From positions 514,095 to 578,094 of the forward strand of contig NZ_WIXI01000050.1 in the NCBI RefSeq assembly GCF_009617585.1: a stretch of 64,000 nucleotides of DNA, read 5' to 3'. Numbering within the stretch: the stretch's first letter is position 1; each line of letters begins with the position of its first letter. Under the pieces are notes generated by a model, which searched no databases, was not told where the DNA came from, and saw only the letters and a program-made list of their open reading frames with translations. The DNA is from Endobacterium cereale. Its GTDB lineage: Bacteria; Pseudomonadota; Alphaproteobacteria; Rhizobiales; Rhizobiaceae. Made by a program: the position numbers and the translations under genes. Positions 26,372-34,617 of this stretch are shown in pieces.

Positions 26372-27217
26372 ATGAGCTACAAAACCATCATGGCCGTACT
26401 CGACGATCCGGCCAGTGCAAGGCAGATCAGCGATTTCGCCAGCTTCCTGTCTGAGCGGTTTTCCGCCCATATCGTCGGTGTCCATGCCGAAACGCTGGCC
26501 GCCGTGCCGCTGATCGCGCCGATGGAAATTCCCGATCCCGCTGCCGTTCAGGTGCTGCAGGAAGCCGCCCAGCGCGAAACCTCAACGGTCGAAAAAATCT
26601 TTCGTGACCGCATCGAATCCCAGGGCGTTCCGTCGGAATGGCGCAGCTTTGTGTCCGCCAATGGCTATGCCTCCGGCAATGTCATCGAAAATGCGCGCGC
26701 GGTCGATCTGATCGTCGCCAGCCAGGGCAATCCTCCCCAAGGCGGGCCGGACAATCACGCAGATCTGGAAGCTTTCCTGTTCGAAAGCGGGCGCCCGATG
26801 CTGCTGGTGCCGCGCACCATCAAGGAACCGCAGCCGATCCGCCGCGTGCTTATCGCCTGGAACGGTTCACGCGAGGCGACCCGCGCCACCTTCGACGCAC
26901 TGCCCTTCCTCAAGAATGCCGAGAGCGTCGAAATCTTCTGCGTCGATCCGCCGGAAACCTCTGGTCAGATGCCGGAAATGGCGGGTGTCGAACTCGCCGC
27001 CACGCTGTCGCGCCACGGCGTCAACGTCACGCTCAGGACAGAACATACGAGCGGCATCAAGGCCTCGGCGGCAATCGAAAACCGGCTGGCCGATTCCAGC
27101 GTCGATCTTCTCGTCATGGGTGGTTATGGCCATGCCCGCTGGTGGGAAGTGCTGTTCGGCGGCGTCACCCGCACATTGCTCGATTCCATGACGGCACTGA
27201 CCTTGCTGTCGCGGTAA
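26372..27217 (+). CDS. Universal stress protein with two Usp domains
   Basis: This 281-residue protein has two tandem Usp domains, about residues 3-148 and 155-281. The second keeps the ATP-binding glycine pattern near its end (VMGGYGHARWWEVLFGGVTRTLL; G-2x-G-9x-G-S/T type), the first is degenerate (VASQGNPPQGG). Tandem Usp proteins respond to starvation, oxygen limitation and redox stress. GAGGAGG a few bases upstream is the ribosome site. A single gene, followed by a repeat element. Confidence 0.88.
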   Translation: MSYKTIMAVLDDPASARQISDFASFLSERFSAHIVGVHAETLAAVPLIAPMEIPDPAAVQVLQEAAQRETSTVEKIFRDRIESQGVPSEWRSFVSANGYASGNVIENARAVDLIVASQGNPPQGGPDNHADLEAFLFESGRPMLLVPRTIKEPQPIRRVLIAWNGSREATRATFDALPFLKNAESVEIFCVDPPETSGQMPEMAGVELAATLSRHGVNVTLRTEHTSGIKASAAIENRLADSSVDLLVMGGYGHARWWEVLFGGVTRTLLDSMTALTLLSR

Positions 27218-27232
27218 GCGAAAGGCGATCCT

Positions 27233-27259
27233 CCTTCTCCCCGTCTTGCGGGGAGAAGG
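27233..27259. repeat. Short palindromic element, CCTTCTCCCCG family
   Basis: CCTTCTCCCCG and CGGGGAGAAGG form an 11-bp perfect inverted repeat around a 5-base loop (TCTTG). The same arms occur at 30036-30163. It may also act as a terminator for the universal stress gene. Confidence 0.75.
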
Positions 27260-27276
27260 CGAAGTGTTGCGGACTC

Positions 27277-27714
27277 CTACGGCCGCACCTCCATATAGAC
27301 GGACTGCCTGCCATCCTTACCGATCACCACGATATCGTAAGATGCCGCAGGGTCATCGCCCATGCCCAGCGAACCGGCCGGCATGCCTGGCACGGCAACG
27401 CCAACGATGTCCGGCCTCTCCCTCAGAACCCGTTGCACCGCTTCCAGCGGCACATGCCCCTCGAAGACATAACCATCGGCTACCGCCGTGTGGCAACTCC
27501 AGGCATATTCCGGCACGCCCCACTTCGCCTTCACGGCATCCATGTCGTCCACCGCTTGCATGCGCAGTGGCACACCAGCCGCCTGAATGGCTTTCGCCCA
27601 TTCTTCGCAGCAACCGCAATACGGTTCCTTGTAGACCACCATTTCAACGGCCTGAGCAGACACGGCCGTCATCAGCGCCAAAGCAAGCGCGCCAATCATC
27701 GATCTTGGTTTCAT
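27277..27714 (-). CDS. DUF411 metal-binding secreted protein
   Basis: This 145-residue protein has a cleavable signal peptide (residues 1-22, ending AQA) followed by a thioredoxin-like DUF411 domain. The key motif is YKEPYCGCCEEWAK, a CGCC metal site; SCHTAV and GHVPLEAVQRVL complete the family pattern. DUF411 proteins often sit in copper-resistance or copper-insertion loci and are thought to bind Cu(I). The ATG at 27714 has GGAG eight bases upstream; the GTG before it is less likely. The next gene upstream on the same strand encodes another secreted Cys-containing protein. Confidence 0.85.
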   Translation of the reverse strand: MKPRSMIGALALALMTAVSAQAVEMVVYKEPYCGCCEEWAKAIQAAGVPLRMQAVDDMDAVKAKWGVPEYAWSCHTAVADGYVFEGHVPLEAVQRVLRERPDIVGVAVPGMPAGSLGMGDDPAASYDIVVIGKDGRQSVYMEVRP

Positions 27715-27753
27715 CACGACATCTCCATCGTCTTCGAATTTTTAGTCGGAATG

Positions 27754-28137
27754 TCAGGCGACAGATGCGCCTGTCGCTTCGAAGACCGGAGATCTGGGTG
27801 GCGGAACCGGCGGCGCGAAAAACATTGCGACAAGCCCCCTCTCAGTCGCAATGTCAAAGCAGGTCGCGATCCTGACTGGCCGCACCACCGGAAGGTCCGG
27901 CACGATCATCGGCATCACCGCGCATGGCGTTTGACCCGCGGCAATCGTGCAGCCGGTTTCACGACACTGATGACCGCCCCGCGCCGCATGCATGGCCACC
28001 GGTTCATGCCTGACGGCATATTCAAGCTCGACAACGCTGCCGGGCAAGACTGGAGGATGGCTGTCAGCCGTCATCAGCCCATGCGCCAGAACCAGCACGG
28101 CCGCGAACAGGATAGTGATCCGCTTCAAGGTGGTCAT
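27754..28137 (-). CDS. Secreted hypothetical protein beside DUF411
   Basis: This 127-residue protein begins with a signal peptide or anchor (RITILFAAVLVLAHGLMTA), then has four spaced cysteines (HQCRETGC, TPCAVM, ATCFD), several Met and His residues and a Pro-rich end (FFAPPVPPPRSPVF). No family recognised. The position 40 bases upstream of the DUF411 gene on the same strand and the Cys/Met/His content suggest a shared metal-related role, which is inference. Confidence 0.6.
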   Translation of the reverse strand: MTTLKRITILFAAVLVLAHGLMTADSHPPVLPGSVVELEYAVRHEPVAMHAARGGHQCRETGCTIAAGQTPCAVMPMIVPDLPVVRPVRIATCFDIATERGLVAMFFAPPVPPPRSPVFEATGASVA

Positions 28138-28238
28138 GCCGGCATGATGTCACTATCGCACGCGCGGATGAAGCGGCGTGGCCACGGACAAATCGGCGCA
28201 AGCTTTCGATCGTCAAGCCGGCGCCGGCCTTACCGTCG

Positions 28239-28931
28239 TCAGATACGCCGGTCGAAAACGGCAAGCGGGCTTTTAAGCCGGTAAAGCGTGGTCGGACGCC
28301 GTGCCCGCTCGGTCTGGCGCTTTTCGCCCTCCACCTCTTCCAGCAGGTTGAGATCGTTGATCTTGCGGCGGAAGGCGCTCTGGTCCAGCCTTTCGCCCAT
28401 CACCGTCTCATAGATCGCCTGCAGTTCCGACATGGTAAAAACCTCGGGCAGCAGCCTTGCGGGAATGGTGGAATAGGCGCCCTTGCCGCGCAGCCGTTCC
28501 AGTGCCGCCCGGATGATATCGGCATGGTCGAACGGCAATTCGCCAACAGCGTCGGCCGGTCGCAGGTCCAGCGCCACCCCTGCATTGTCGAGCAGATCCC
28601 GCGGCACCAGCGCGAAATAGGCGATGGAAACAGACCAGTCGCGGGGATCTCGATTCATGGAGGCAAAGGTCTGCAGCTGTTCGAAAAAGATGCCGCTCAG
28701 CCCTGTCTTGGCCTTGAGGATACGCATCACCGCGCTCTCAGCATTTGCATCCTCCTCGACATGCACATAACCGCCGATCAGCGCGGGCATGTCGGCAAAA
28801 GGCTCGGCTGCGCGCGGCAGTAACGCAACGTGAAGGCGCTCCTCACGCGGCGTCAACAGCACGATATCCACCGTCACGATCGGCCTTGGAAATTCTGTTT
28901 CCGCCATATGTTTCAAACCCCTCGCCCGCAT
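28239..28931 (-). CDS. NrtR-like Nudix-related transcriptional regulator
   Basis: The N-terminal about 150 residues form a Nudix fold (IVTVDIVLLTPREERLHVALLPR; GGYVHVEEDANAES), and the C-terminal about 80 residues are a winged helix (FTMSELQAIYETVMGERLDQ; FRRKINDLNLLEEV), the NrtR layout. The Nudix catalytic box is degenerate: the REL-x-EE-x-G core reads RILKAKTG, so hydrolysis is unlikely and the domain probably senses ADP-ribose or a related nucleotide, as known for NrtR repressors of NAD metabolism. The ATG at 28931 has AGGAAGA upstream; ATG 28907 is an alternative. It is divergent from the VWA and PurA-like genes across a strong palindrome. Confidence 0.82.
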   Translation of the reverse strand: MRARGLKHMAETEFPRPIVTVDIVLLTPREERLHVALLPRAAEPFADMPALIGGYVHVEEDANAESAVMRILKAKTGLSGIFFEQLQTFASMNRDPRDWSVSIAYFALVPRDLLDNAGVALDLRPADAVGELPFDHADIIRAALERLRGKGAYSTIPARLLPEVFTMSELQAIYETVMGERLDQSAFRRKINDLNLLEEVEGEKRQTERARRPTTLYRLKSPLAVFDRRI

Positions 28932-28977
28932 GTCCGATCTTCTTCCTTTCATACTCGGCCGGATAAAAAACAACAAT

Positions 28978-29013
28978 TTGCAACATGCAACTTGCAAAAT
29001 ACATTTTGCAAGT
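28978..29013. promoter_or_regulatory. Phased TTGCAA operator array with palindrome
   Basis: TTGCAA occurs at 28978, 28992 and 29006, exactly 14 bases apart. The last two lie in a perfect inverted repeat: ACTTGCAAAAT (28990-29000), spacer AC, ATTTTGCAAGT (29003-29013). The array sits in the divergent promoter of the NrtR-like gene and the VWA/PurA-like genes, so it is the best candidate for the NrtR binding site. Confidence 0.65.
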
Positions 29014-29107
29014 TTATATCCGTAGTCAGCGACAGGGCAGCGGTCTCTCAGAGAAACCGCCGCCCCGACGCCCGCAAAACCGAAGGCAGAAGCAAAGGAG
29101 TGTTACC

Positions 29108-30013
29108 ATGGGTATGGGACGTTTCAGCACGGCCGACTGGGCCGATTACAATGCACGCCACGTCAACGGCCGCAGCCGTTCGGAAGTCTTTGGTGCCACC
29201 GGCATGGACCCGCGTTTCGATCCCGCCGTGTTCGGTTATCGTGAAAGCCGCGACAGCGATTTCAACCCGCTGTCGACGCCGATCATCCTTGCCGCCGATG
29301 TCACCGGCTCGATGGGCATGATCGCGCATGAACTGATGCGCAACGGACTGGTGACGCTGACCTCGGAAATCTACGATCGTCGCCCGGTCACCGACCCGCA
29401 TATCATGGTCGCAGCCGTCGGTGACGCCACCTGCGACAGCGCCCCCTTGCAGGCCACCCAGTTCGAGGCGGATATCTCGCTTGCCAGCCAGATCCGCGGC
29501 CTGTGGCTGGAAGGCGGCGGTGGCGGCAATGACGGCGAAAGTTACAGCGCCGCCCACCTGCTCGCGGCCTTGAAGACCACGACCGACGCCTATGAGAAGC
29601 GTGGCCGCAAGGGTTACCTCTTCACCATCGGCGACGAACCGATCCTCAATGGCCTTACCGGCCCGCAGATCACCCGCATTTTTGGCACGGAAGGCCCGCG
29701 CCACGGCCTGACCGCCCGCCAGTGCCTGGAACTCGCGCAAAAATATTATGATGTCTTTCACATCGTCATCCGCGAGGGCTATGCGTCGATGCGGATGAGC
29801 AAGGTGCTGGAGACGTGGGAGCCGCTCCTGCCCGGCCGCACCTTTGTGCTGGAGGATTATCGCCGGCTCGCCGAACTGGTGGTCTCGATCATCGAGATCA
29901 ACGAGGGCCGCGACGCCGACGACGTTGCCGCCAGCTGGGGCGCAGATGCCGGCAACGTTGTTGCGAAGGCGGTGCGGGCGCAGCCTAAGAGAAGGTTTTT
30001 GAACTTTTTCTGA
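29108..30013 (+). CDS. VWA-like protein with MIDAS-type motif
   Basis: This 301-residue protein starts GMGRFSTADWADYNARH. Near residue 60 it has LAADVTGSMGMIAHELMR, a D-x-T-x-S MIDAS-like motif at the end of a strand, typical of von Willebrand A folds. Later pieces (MVAAVGDATCDSAPLQ; GGGGGNDGESYSAAHLLAAL; KGYLFTIGDEPI) fit the remaining VWA strands and metal loops. No enzyme is recognised; such domains usually act as metal-dependent protein-binding modules. AAAGGAG precedes the ATG at 29108. It is followed by the PurA-like gene on the same strand. Confidence 0.75.
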   Translation: MGMGRFSTADWADYNARHVNGRSRSEVFGATGMDPRFDPAVFGYRESRDSDFNPLSTPIILAADVTGSMGMIAHELMRNGLVTLTSEIYDRRPVTDPHIMVAAVGDATCDSAPLQATQFEADISLASQIRGLWLEGGGGGNDGESYSAAHLLAALKTTTDAYEKRGRKGYLFTIGDEPILNGLTGPQITRIFGTEGPRHGLTARQCLELAQKYYDVFHIVIREGYASMRMSKVLETWEPLLPGRTFVLEDYRRLAELVVSIIEINEGRDADDVAASWGADAGNVVAKAVRAQPKRRFLNFF

Positions 30014-30035
30014 TGCCTCGACGGTGCGGCATAAA

Positions 30036-30163
30036 CCCTTCTCCCCGTTTTACGGGGAGAAGGTGCCGGCAGGCGGATGAGGGGCAAACGCCTCAAACTC
30101 AGCGCCTGCCCCTCATCCCCTCGCTGCCGCTCCGGACCTTCTCCCCGCACGCAGGGAGAAGAA
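30036..30163. repeat. Composite palindromic repeat element
   Basis: A CCTTCTCCCCG...CGGGGAGAAGG hairpin is followed by TGCCGGCAGGCGGATGAGGGG; after a short centre the sequence returns as CCCCTCATCCCC...CGGACCTTCTCCCCGC. The whole forms a large imperfect palindrome of about 128 bases. Elements with these arms are common between rhizobial genes. Here it lies between the VWA and PurA-like genes, where it could weaken readthrough. Confidence 0.75.
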
Positions 30164-30214
30164 GCAAGTCGCCCCCCCTCCTGCACACCACTCCCCAACA
30201 CAAGGAGACCACCC

Positions 30215-31423
30215 ATGACCATCCGCGCACAAGCCGTGATCGGCGCCGCCTATGGAGACGAAGGCAAAGGATTGATGGTCGACCGGCTGGCGGCCGCCAG
30301 GCAAAACGCCGTCGTCGTTCGCAGCAATGGCGGCGCACAGGCGGGTCACACCGTCCTCTCGCCAAGCGGCCAGCGGCATGTATTCCACCATGTCGGCTCG
30401 GGCACGTTTGCCGGTGCAGCCACCCATTTCAGCCGGTTTTTCGTCGCCCAGCCGATGCTGCTTCTCGACGAACTGACGGCGCTGGAAGACCTCGGCTGCC
30501 GCCCGCGCCTCACCAGCGACCCCGACGTATTGGTCACCACGCCCTATGACGTGATCATCAACCAGGCTGTCGAAATGGCGCGTGGTGCCGACCGCCACGG
30601 CAGTTGCGGCCTCGGTTTCGGCGAAACGATCGAGCGCAACCTGCGCCCGGCATTCACGCTCACCATGCGTGACCTGTTCCGCCCGGACCTTTGTGCGCGC
30701 CTGATCGCCATTCGCGATCAGTGGGTGCCGCAGAGACTTGAAACGCTTGGCCTCACGGCCCTGCCCGACGAACTGGCGACAGCCCTCAAGGCCGAAGCCA
30801 CGCTGCAGCGCTTCATACAGGATTGCGACGCCACGCTCGATCATGTCTCGCTCTGGCCCGATCGGCGTCTCGCGCAACTGGGCTCGGTCATTTTCGAGGC
30901 CGCACAGGGCCTGCTGCTCGATCAGCATTTTGGCGCCTTTCCGCATGTCACCCGCTCGAATACCGGGCTTGCCAACATGCTGGCCGTTGCCACGGAAGCC
31001 GGCATCGAAAAACTCGACGTCACCTATGCGACACGCATCTACACCACGCGCCATGGCGCCGGGCCGTTGAAAGGTGAAACACCGAAACTGGAAAACATCC
31101 GCGTCGTCGACCCCACGAATGCGCCCAACCAGTGGCAAGGCACGCTGCGCCTCGCCCCGCTTGATCTCGGCATGCTGCGCGGCGCCATTGCCAAGGATCT
31201 CGCCTTGCCCCGTAAGGGCATTGTAGTAAATGCCGGTCTCGCAGTTACATGCCTCGACCAGGCGACCGGACCATATTCAGCCACCGACGGCGACGATATC
31301 CTGATGCTTGATCCCGCCGATGCGGCTTACGCGATCGCGCAGGCGGTCGCCCTGCCGCTGGTTGCGGAAAGCTGGGGGCCAGGCCGTGATGATGTCGGAA
31401 GAAACGTGGATGTGGCGGCGTGA
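30215..31423 (+). CDS. Adenylosuccinate synthetase paralogue, short PurZ/archaeal-like type
   Basis: This 402-residue protein has the PurA fold: GDEGKG (residues 14-19) with the catalytic Asp kept, AGHT (43-46) with the catalytic His kept, EAAQGLLLDQHFGAFPHVTRSNTG and the TRHGAGPL loop. It differs from housekeeping PurA: the QW before GDEGKG is AY, the GG-x-N-AGHT loop is GGAQAGHT, and the Arg-rich C-terminal TTTGRPRR segment is replaced. These traits are closer, from memory, to archaeal and phage PurZ-type enzymes, although PurZ has Ser in place of Asp. It may join IMP/GMP-like nucleotides to aspartate, or another amino acid-nucleotide ligation. AAGGAG precedes the ATG. It belongs to the NrtR-linked unit. 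Confidence 0.8.
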   Translation: MTIRAQAVIGAAYGDEGKGLMVDRLAAARQNAVVVRSNGGAQAGHTVLSPSGQRHVFHHVGSGTFAGAATHFSRFFVAQPMLLLDELTALEDLGCRPRLTSDPDVLVTTPYDVIINQAVEMARGADRHGSCGLGFGETIERNLRPAFTLTMRDLFRPDLCARLIAIRDQWVPQRLETLGLTALPDELATALKAEATLQRFIQDCDATLDHVSLWPDRRLAQLGSVIFEAAQGLLLDQHFGAFPHVTRSNTGLANMLAVATEAGIEKLDVTYATRIYTTRHGAGPLKGETPKLENIRVVDPTNAPNQWQGTLRLAPLDLGMLRGAIAKDLALPRKGIVVNAGLAVTCLDQATGPYSATDGDDILMLDPADAAYAIAQAVALPLVAESWGPGRDDVGRNVDVAA

Positions 31424-31563
31424 AGAGGAAGGCAAAATGGTGCAGCGGCGTGCCACTGACCTGAACAATACGCGACTTGGCCGATACTAAAAAATCGTGA
31501 TTTTTCATCCTCGCCCGCTGAGGCGGCGGCGACGCCTTCTGAGCATGCCGCCTCGCCACCCCC

Positions 31564-32841
31564 TTAATCCTGCTCGTAAACCACCCAGGCTTTTTCGAAA
31601 TTGCGTGCTGCCAGATCCTCTTCGCGCATCAGCACATAAAGCGCGCCCGGGAAAGGATACCCCGTCGCCTCGTCAGTGCCGATCTGCAGCACCAGATGCC
31701 AATCCTTGCCGCCAGCCAGCAGGCGCTTGCCTTCGTCGGTCTGAAACGCCTCACCGCTACCGGCGTCGAGCCCGTTCGAAGCGAACTGGCTCATTGCCTG
31801 CATGCCGGACTGGATGGCACGCGGCCAGCCGCCAAGCTGATGGTTGCCGCCCTCGATCGCAGTCGGCCATCCCAGAGAAAACAACCAGCCCGAATAGGTG
31901 GAAACGTCATCGCCATTGATCTCGCCAACGACGTCCCAGCCTGAATCGCCGACCGGCACCGTCGTCACTACCGAACGCGGCGTCATTGCCGCGGCCTTCA
32001 GGCTGGCAGTGCCTGGAAAATCGGCCAGTTCCTTCGGCAGCGGCTTGCGCTCCAGATCGGCAACTGGCGTGTCATCATAAATGACCTTCCAGCCCGCCTT
32101 GCCGCGCGGCTCGTAGCTCGCCGGCAGAACCGGCATGTCGTAGAAGAACAGAAGACGTCCCGTCACCGGCAGCACCTTGTCGAAACCCGGCTCTTTTGCC
32201 ATAGCGGCCAGATCCACCTGCGCGATGAACGGCAACGGATAGGGCTTTGCCACGATTTCCGCCAGCATGCGCTGTTCGGCGGCGGCCTTGGCGGCTGCGT
32301 CCGGCGGAAGGCCTGTCATCCCCTCCAGATCCTTTTCATCTATCTCCGCGCCGGCATCTTTCATGATCTTCAGCGTCGATGCCTTTACCTCATCATTGGC
32401 GCGCTTGCGCTCGGCCACGAAAGCCTTGCCTTCGGCCTCCGGCATCCATGGCGGCGCGATCCCGGCATCACCATAGAGATTGGCGGCATCGGCATTGAAC
32501 TGCGCAGCGAGTGTTTCCGCGCTGTCATAGGCCGGCCGCACCGGCCATTCGACACCTTTGGGCAGATCCGGCAGGCCGCCGACCTTCGACGCACCAGGTG
32601 CCAGCGTCGCCTCGTCGGACGCCTTGGTATCCAGCACGATCCCGTCGCGTGCCACCTTGATGATCGCCTCGACGCCCGCGGCAGACATGCCCGCCTCTGT
32701 CAGCCGGTCAGACAATTCGTCCCTTGAGGACGGCAGCGCCATGACCTCATCTTGCTCCTGCGCCAGTACGGCATGAGGGATCATCATGGAAACGCAGGCA
32801 AACAGGCTGCCGGCGAGAGCGAGATGGAAACGGCGGGACAT
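31564..32841 (-). CDS. Secreted DUF1963 (YwqG-like) protein
   Basis: This 425-residue protein has a signal peptide (residues 1-27, ending VLAQ) and a long DUF1963 domain. Shared motifs with the gene at 34618 include KVGGLPDLPKGVEWPVRP, PLPFIAQVDLA, GRLLFFYDMP, GGNHQLGGWPRAIQSGMQ and DWHLVLQIGTD...GALYVLMREEDLAARNFEKA. YwqG of Bacillus lies in a polymorphic-toxin operon and DUF1963 is regarded as an immunity-like fold; a periplasmic copy would suit protection from a secreted toxin. An alternative is a general stress function. It is divergent from the next gene. Confidence 0.82.
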   Translation of the reverse strand: MSRRFHLALAGSLFACVSMMIPHAVLAQEQDEVMALPSSRDELSDRLTEAGMSAAGVEAIIKVARDGIVLDTKASDEATLAPGASKVGGLPDLPKGVEWPVRPAYDSAETLAAQFNADAANLYGDAGIAPPWMPEAEGKAFVAERKRANDEVKASTLKIMKDAGAEIDEKDLEGMTGLPPDAAAKAAAEQRMLAEIVAKPYPLPFIAQVDLAAMAKEPGFDKVLPVTGRLLFFYDMPVLPASYEPRGKAGWKVIYDDTPVADLERKPLPKELADFPGTASLKAAAMTPRSVVTTVPVGDSGWDVVGEINGDDVSTYSGWLFSLGWPTAIEGGNHQLGGWPRAIQSGMQAMSQFASNGLDAGSGEAFQTDEGKRLLAGGKDWHLVLQIGTDEATGYPFPGALYVLMREEDLAARNFEKAWVVYEQD

Positions 32842-33026
32842 GGTCGGCTCCTCGGGCGGGTCGCGGGATCAAAAAAGCAGTGCCGTGACTCGTGCGGCAA
32901 GATCAAGTCGCAGCCGGCTTGCGCGCTCAAGGTGAAGGGTTTGCGACAGATGCTGCGAAAGACTTGAAATATCCCGCATTTGGCCAAGATAGGCGGCGGG
33001 CATTGGTTGGAACGGGCATTTTCAAC

Positions 33027-34574
33027 ATGGTTTTACGCAGGGTTCGGACCGGTTTTTTCCTGTCATCATTGATTACGGCATGTGTTCTTTCACCTGCCAT
33101 TGTAGGTGCCCAATCCGGGCTTTTTGGTTTCCTTACCAGCAACTCGTCCGTTTCCTGCAAGCCCCGTGACCGCGCCTGCATTCTGGATGCCGCGCTCGAT
33201 ATCACCATCAAAAATTTTGAAAGCCGCGAGGTGCCCGAAAACACCCGCCCCCATGCCGAGCGGGGTGGCAAACTGCTCGCACTCGTGCCGGAAAGCGATC
33301 AGCCTGCCGTGCGCGAGCGCTGGCAGAAAGCCGGAGCGGACGAACAATTTCTGGCCGACCTCACCGAATACCAGATGCAGGCCGCTCCGACGGACTGGAT
33401 TACGGTCGATGTTGTCACGACCGCGCTTGAAACACAGTCCTCTCCCAACGGCACAAAGCTTTCCGATTTCCTCGATTTCGCCTTCAAGGCCCTCTTGGAA
33501 AACGACCCCGACGGCGCACTCGAGCTGTTCGACCAGCATGTCGAAACCATCTGGTACAAGTCCTACAGCACCATGGCGGTGATTTTCGACTGGATGGCAA
33601 ACAATCACATGGATGCGATCGAAAGTTATGCCGGCGAATACAAGCTGCCGAAATCCACCTTCTATGATCCGCGCGACGGCCTGAGCCAGGCCGCTGCAAC
33701 GCTCTGCGGGCGCGGCGACACGGAGGATGGCGAGCGCCTGCTGACCATTCTGGAGCGTGACAAACAGAAATGGCAACCCGATCGCGACATGCAGGCAATG
33801 GACTGGTCGCGCATGACCACCGGCATTCTCGCCTGCCGTGGCGAGGCAGCGGCACTCGCGCTGGTCGACCCGGTATTGCAACAGATGCAGGCCGACCTCA
33901 AACGCGCCGAGGCCATCAAGGTCGACAGCGAGCGAGAATTCGTCATGGGCGTCATCCGCAGCCGTGTCGCCGAAAGCATGATCCAGCCGATCACGCTTCA
34001 CATGATGGAAGACAACCGCCGTGACGAGGCAATGAAAGTCTTTGTGCGTCTGCCGGTACAGCAATCAACGATGACGCTGGGCGATGTCGCCAAAGGCCCG
34101 ACAGCCATGCAGTTCCCCGAGCAATCCTTCAACGAGTTTCTGGATCTGCATCGCAACGACGGCTTTTACAGCAGCGATCCGGCAAAGTCGCTGACATGGT
34201 ATGTCGAGACCCATGATCCACATGCCTCCGGCAATCTCGACTACGAGATGGATGCAGTCGAGATCGCCGGAAAAATCTGGCAAAGCGATATCTCCCGGCG
34301 CGCGGCTGAAAAAATCCTGAAGACGCTTGCCGAAAAGGCCGAGAAACAACCCGACCTTCACCGCGACGATCTCGATCTCGCCCGCCTGCAGCTCGCCGGT
34401 TTCGGAAAACGGCTGCAGGGCTGCGATGTCACGGATGATTTCCTCAACACCATCCTCGCTCGCATCCCCGGCTACAAATATGGTGAACAGCGCAGCAACG
34501 TGCTGATCGATTACATCCGTTATCTCGACACTCCGGCGGCAACATCAAAAACCGGCATTTGCCTGCTGCAATAG
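33027..34574 (+). CDS. Secreted protein of unknown function, helical repeats
   Basis: This 515-residue protein has a basic N-terminus and signal peptide (about residues 1-28; FFLSSLITACVLSPAIVGAQS). The mature part is mostly helical with many Trp and Asp and repeat-like segments (DGALELFDQHVETIWYKS; AATLCGRGDTEDGERLLTIL), reminiscent of TPR/SEL1-type repeats, but no family is recognised. Cys pairs (SCKPRDRACIL; ACRGEA; LQGCDV) could form disulfides. It lies between the secreted and the cytosolic DUF1963 genes and runs in the same direction as the latter, 43 bases away, so a shared operon is likely. Confidence 0.65.
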   Translation: MVLRRVRTGFFLSSLITACVLSPAIVGAQSGLFGFLTSNSSVSCKPRDRACILDAALDITIKNFESREVPENTRPHAERGGKLLALVPESDQPAVRERWQKAGADEQFLADLTEYQMQAAPTDWITVDVVTTALETQSSPNGTKLSDFLDFAFKALLENDPDGALELFDQHVETIWYKSYSTMAVIFDWMANNHMDAIESYAGEYKLPKSTFYDPRDGLSQAAATLCGRGDTEDGERLLTILERDKQKWQPDRDMQAMDWSRMTTGILACRGEAAALALVDPVLQQMQADLKRAEAIKVDSEREFVMGVIRSRVAESMIQPITLHMMEDNRRDEAMKVFVRLPVQQSTMTLGDVAKGPTAMQFPEQSFNEFLDLHRNDGFYSSDPAKSLTWYVETHDPHASGNLDYEMDAVEIAGKIWQSDISRRAAEKILKTLAEKAEKQPDLHRDDLDLARLQLAGFGKRLQGCDVTDDFLNTILARIPGYKYGEQRSNVLIDYIRYLDTPAATSKTGICLLQ

Positions 34575-34617
34575 TTTTCCGTCCAAAAACCCTTTCCCCA
34601 TCGACAGGTTAACACCA

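Noticed and set aside
26638..28284. A 548-residue plus-strand frame
   Set aside because: Overlaps the universal stress gene in another frame and the DUF411 gene antisense; no domain pattern.
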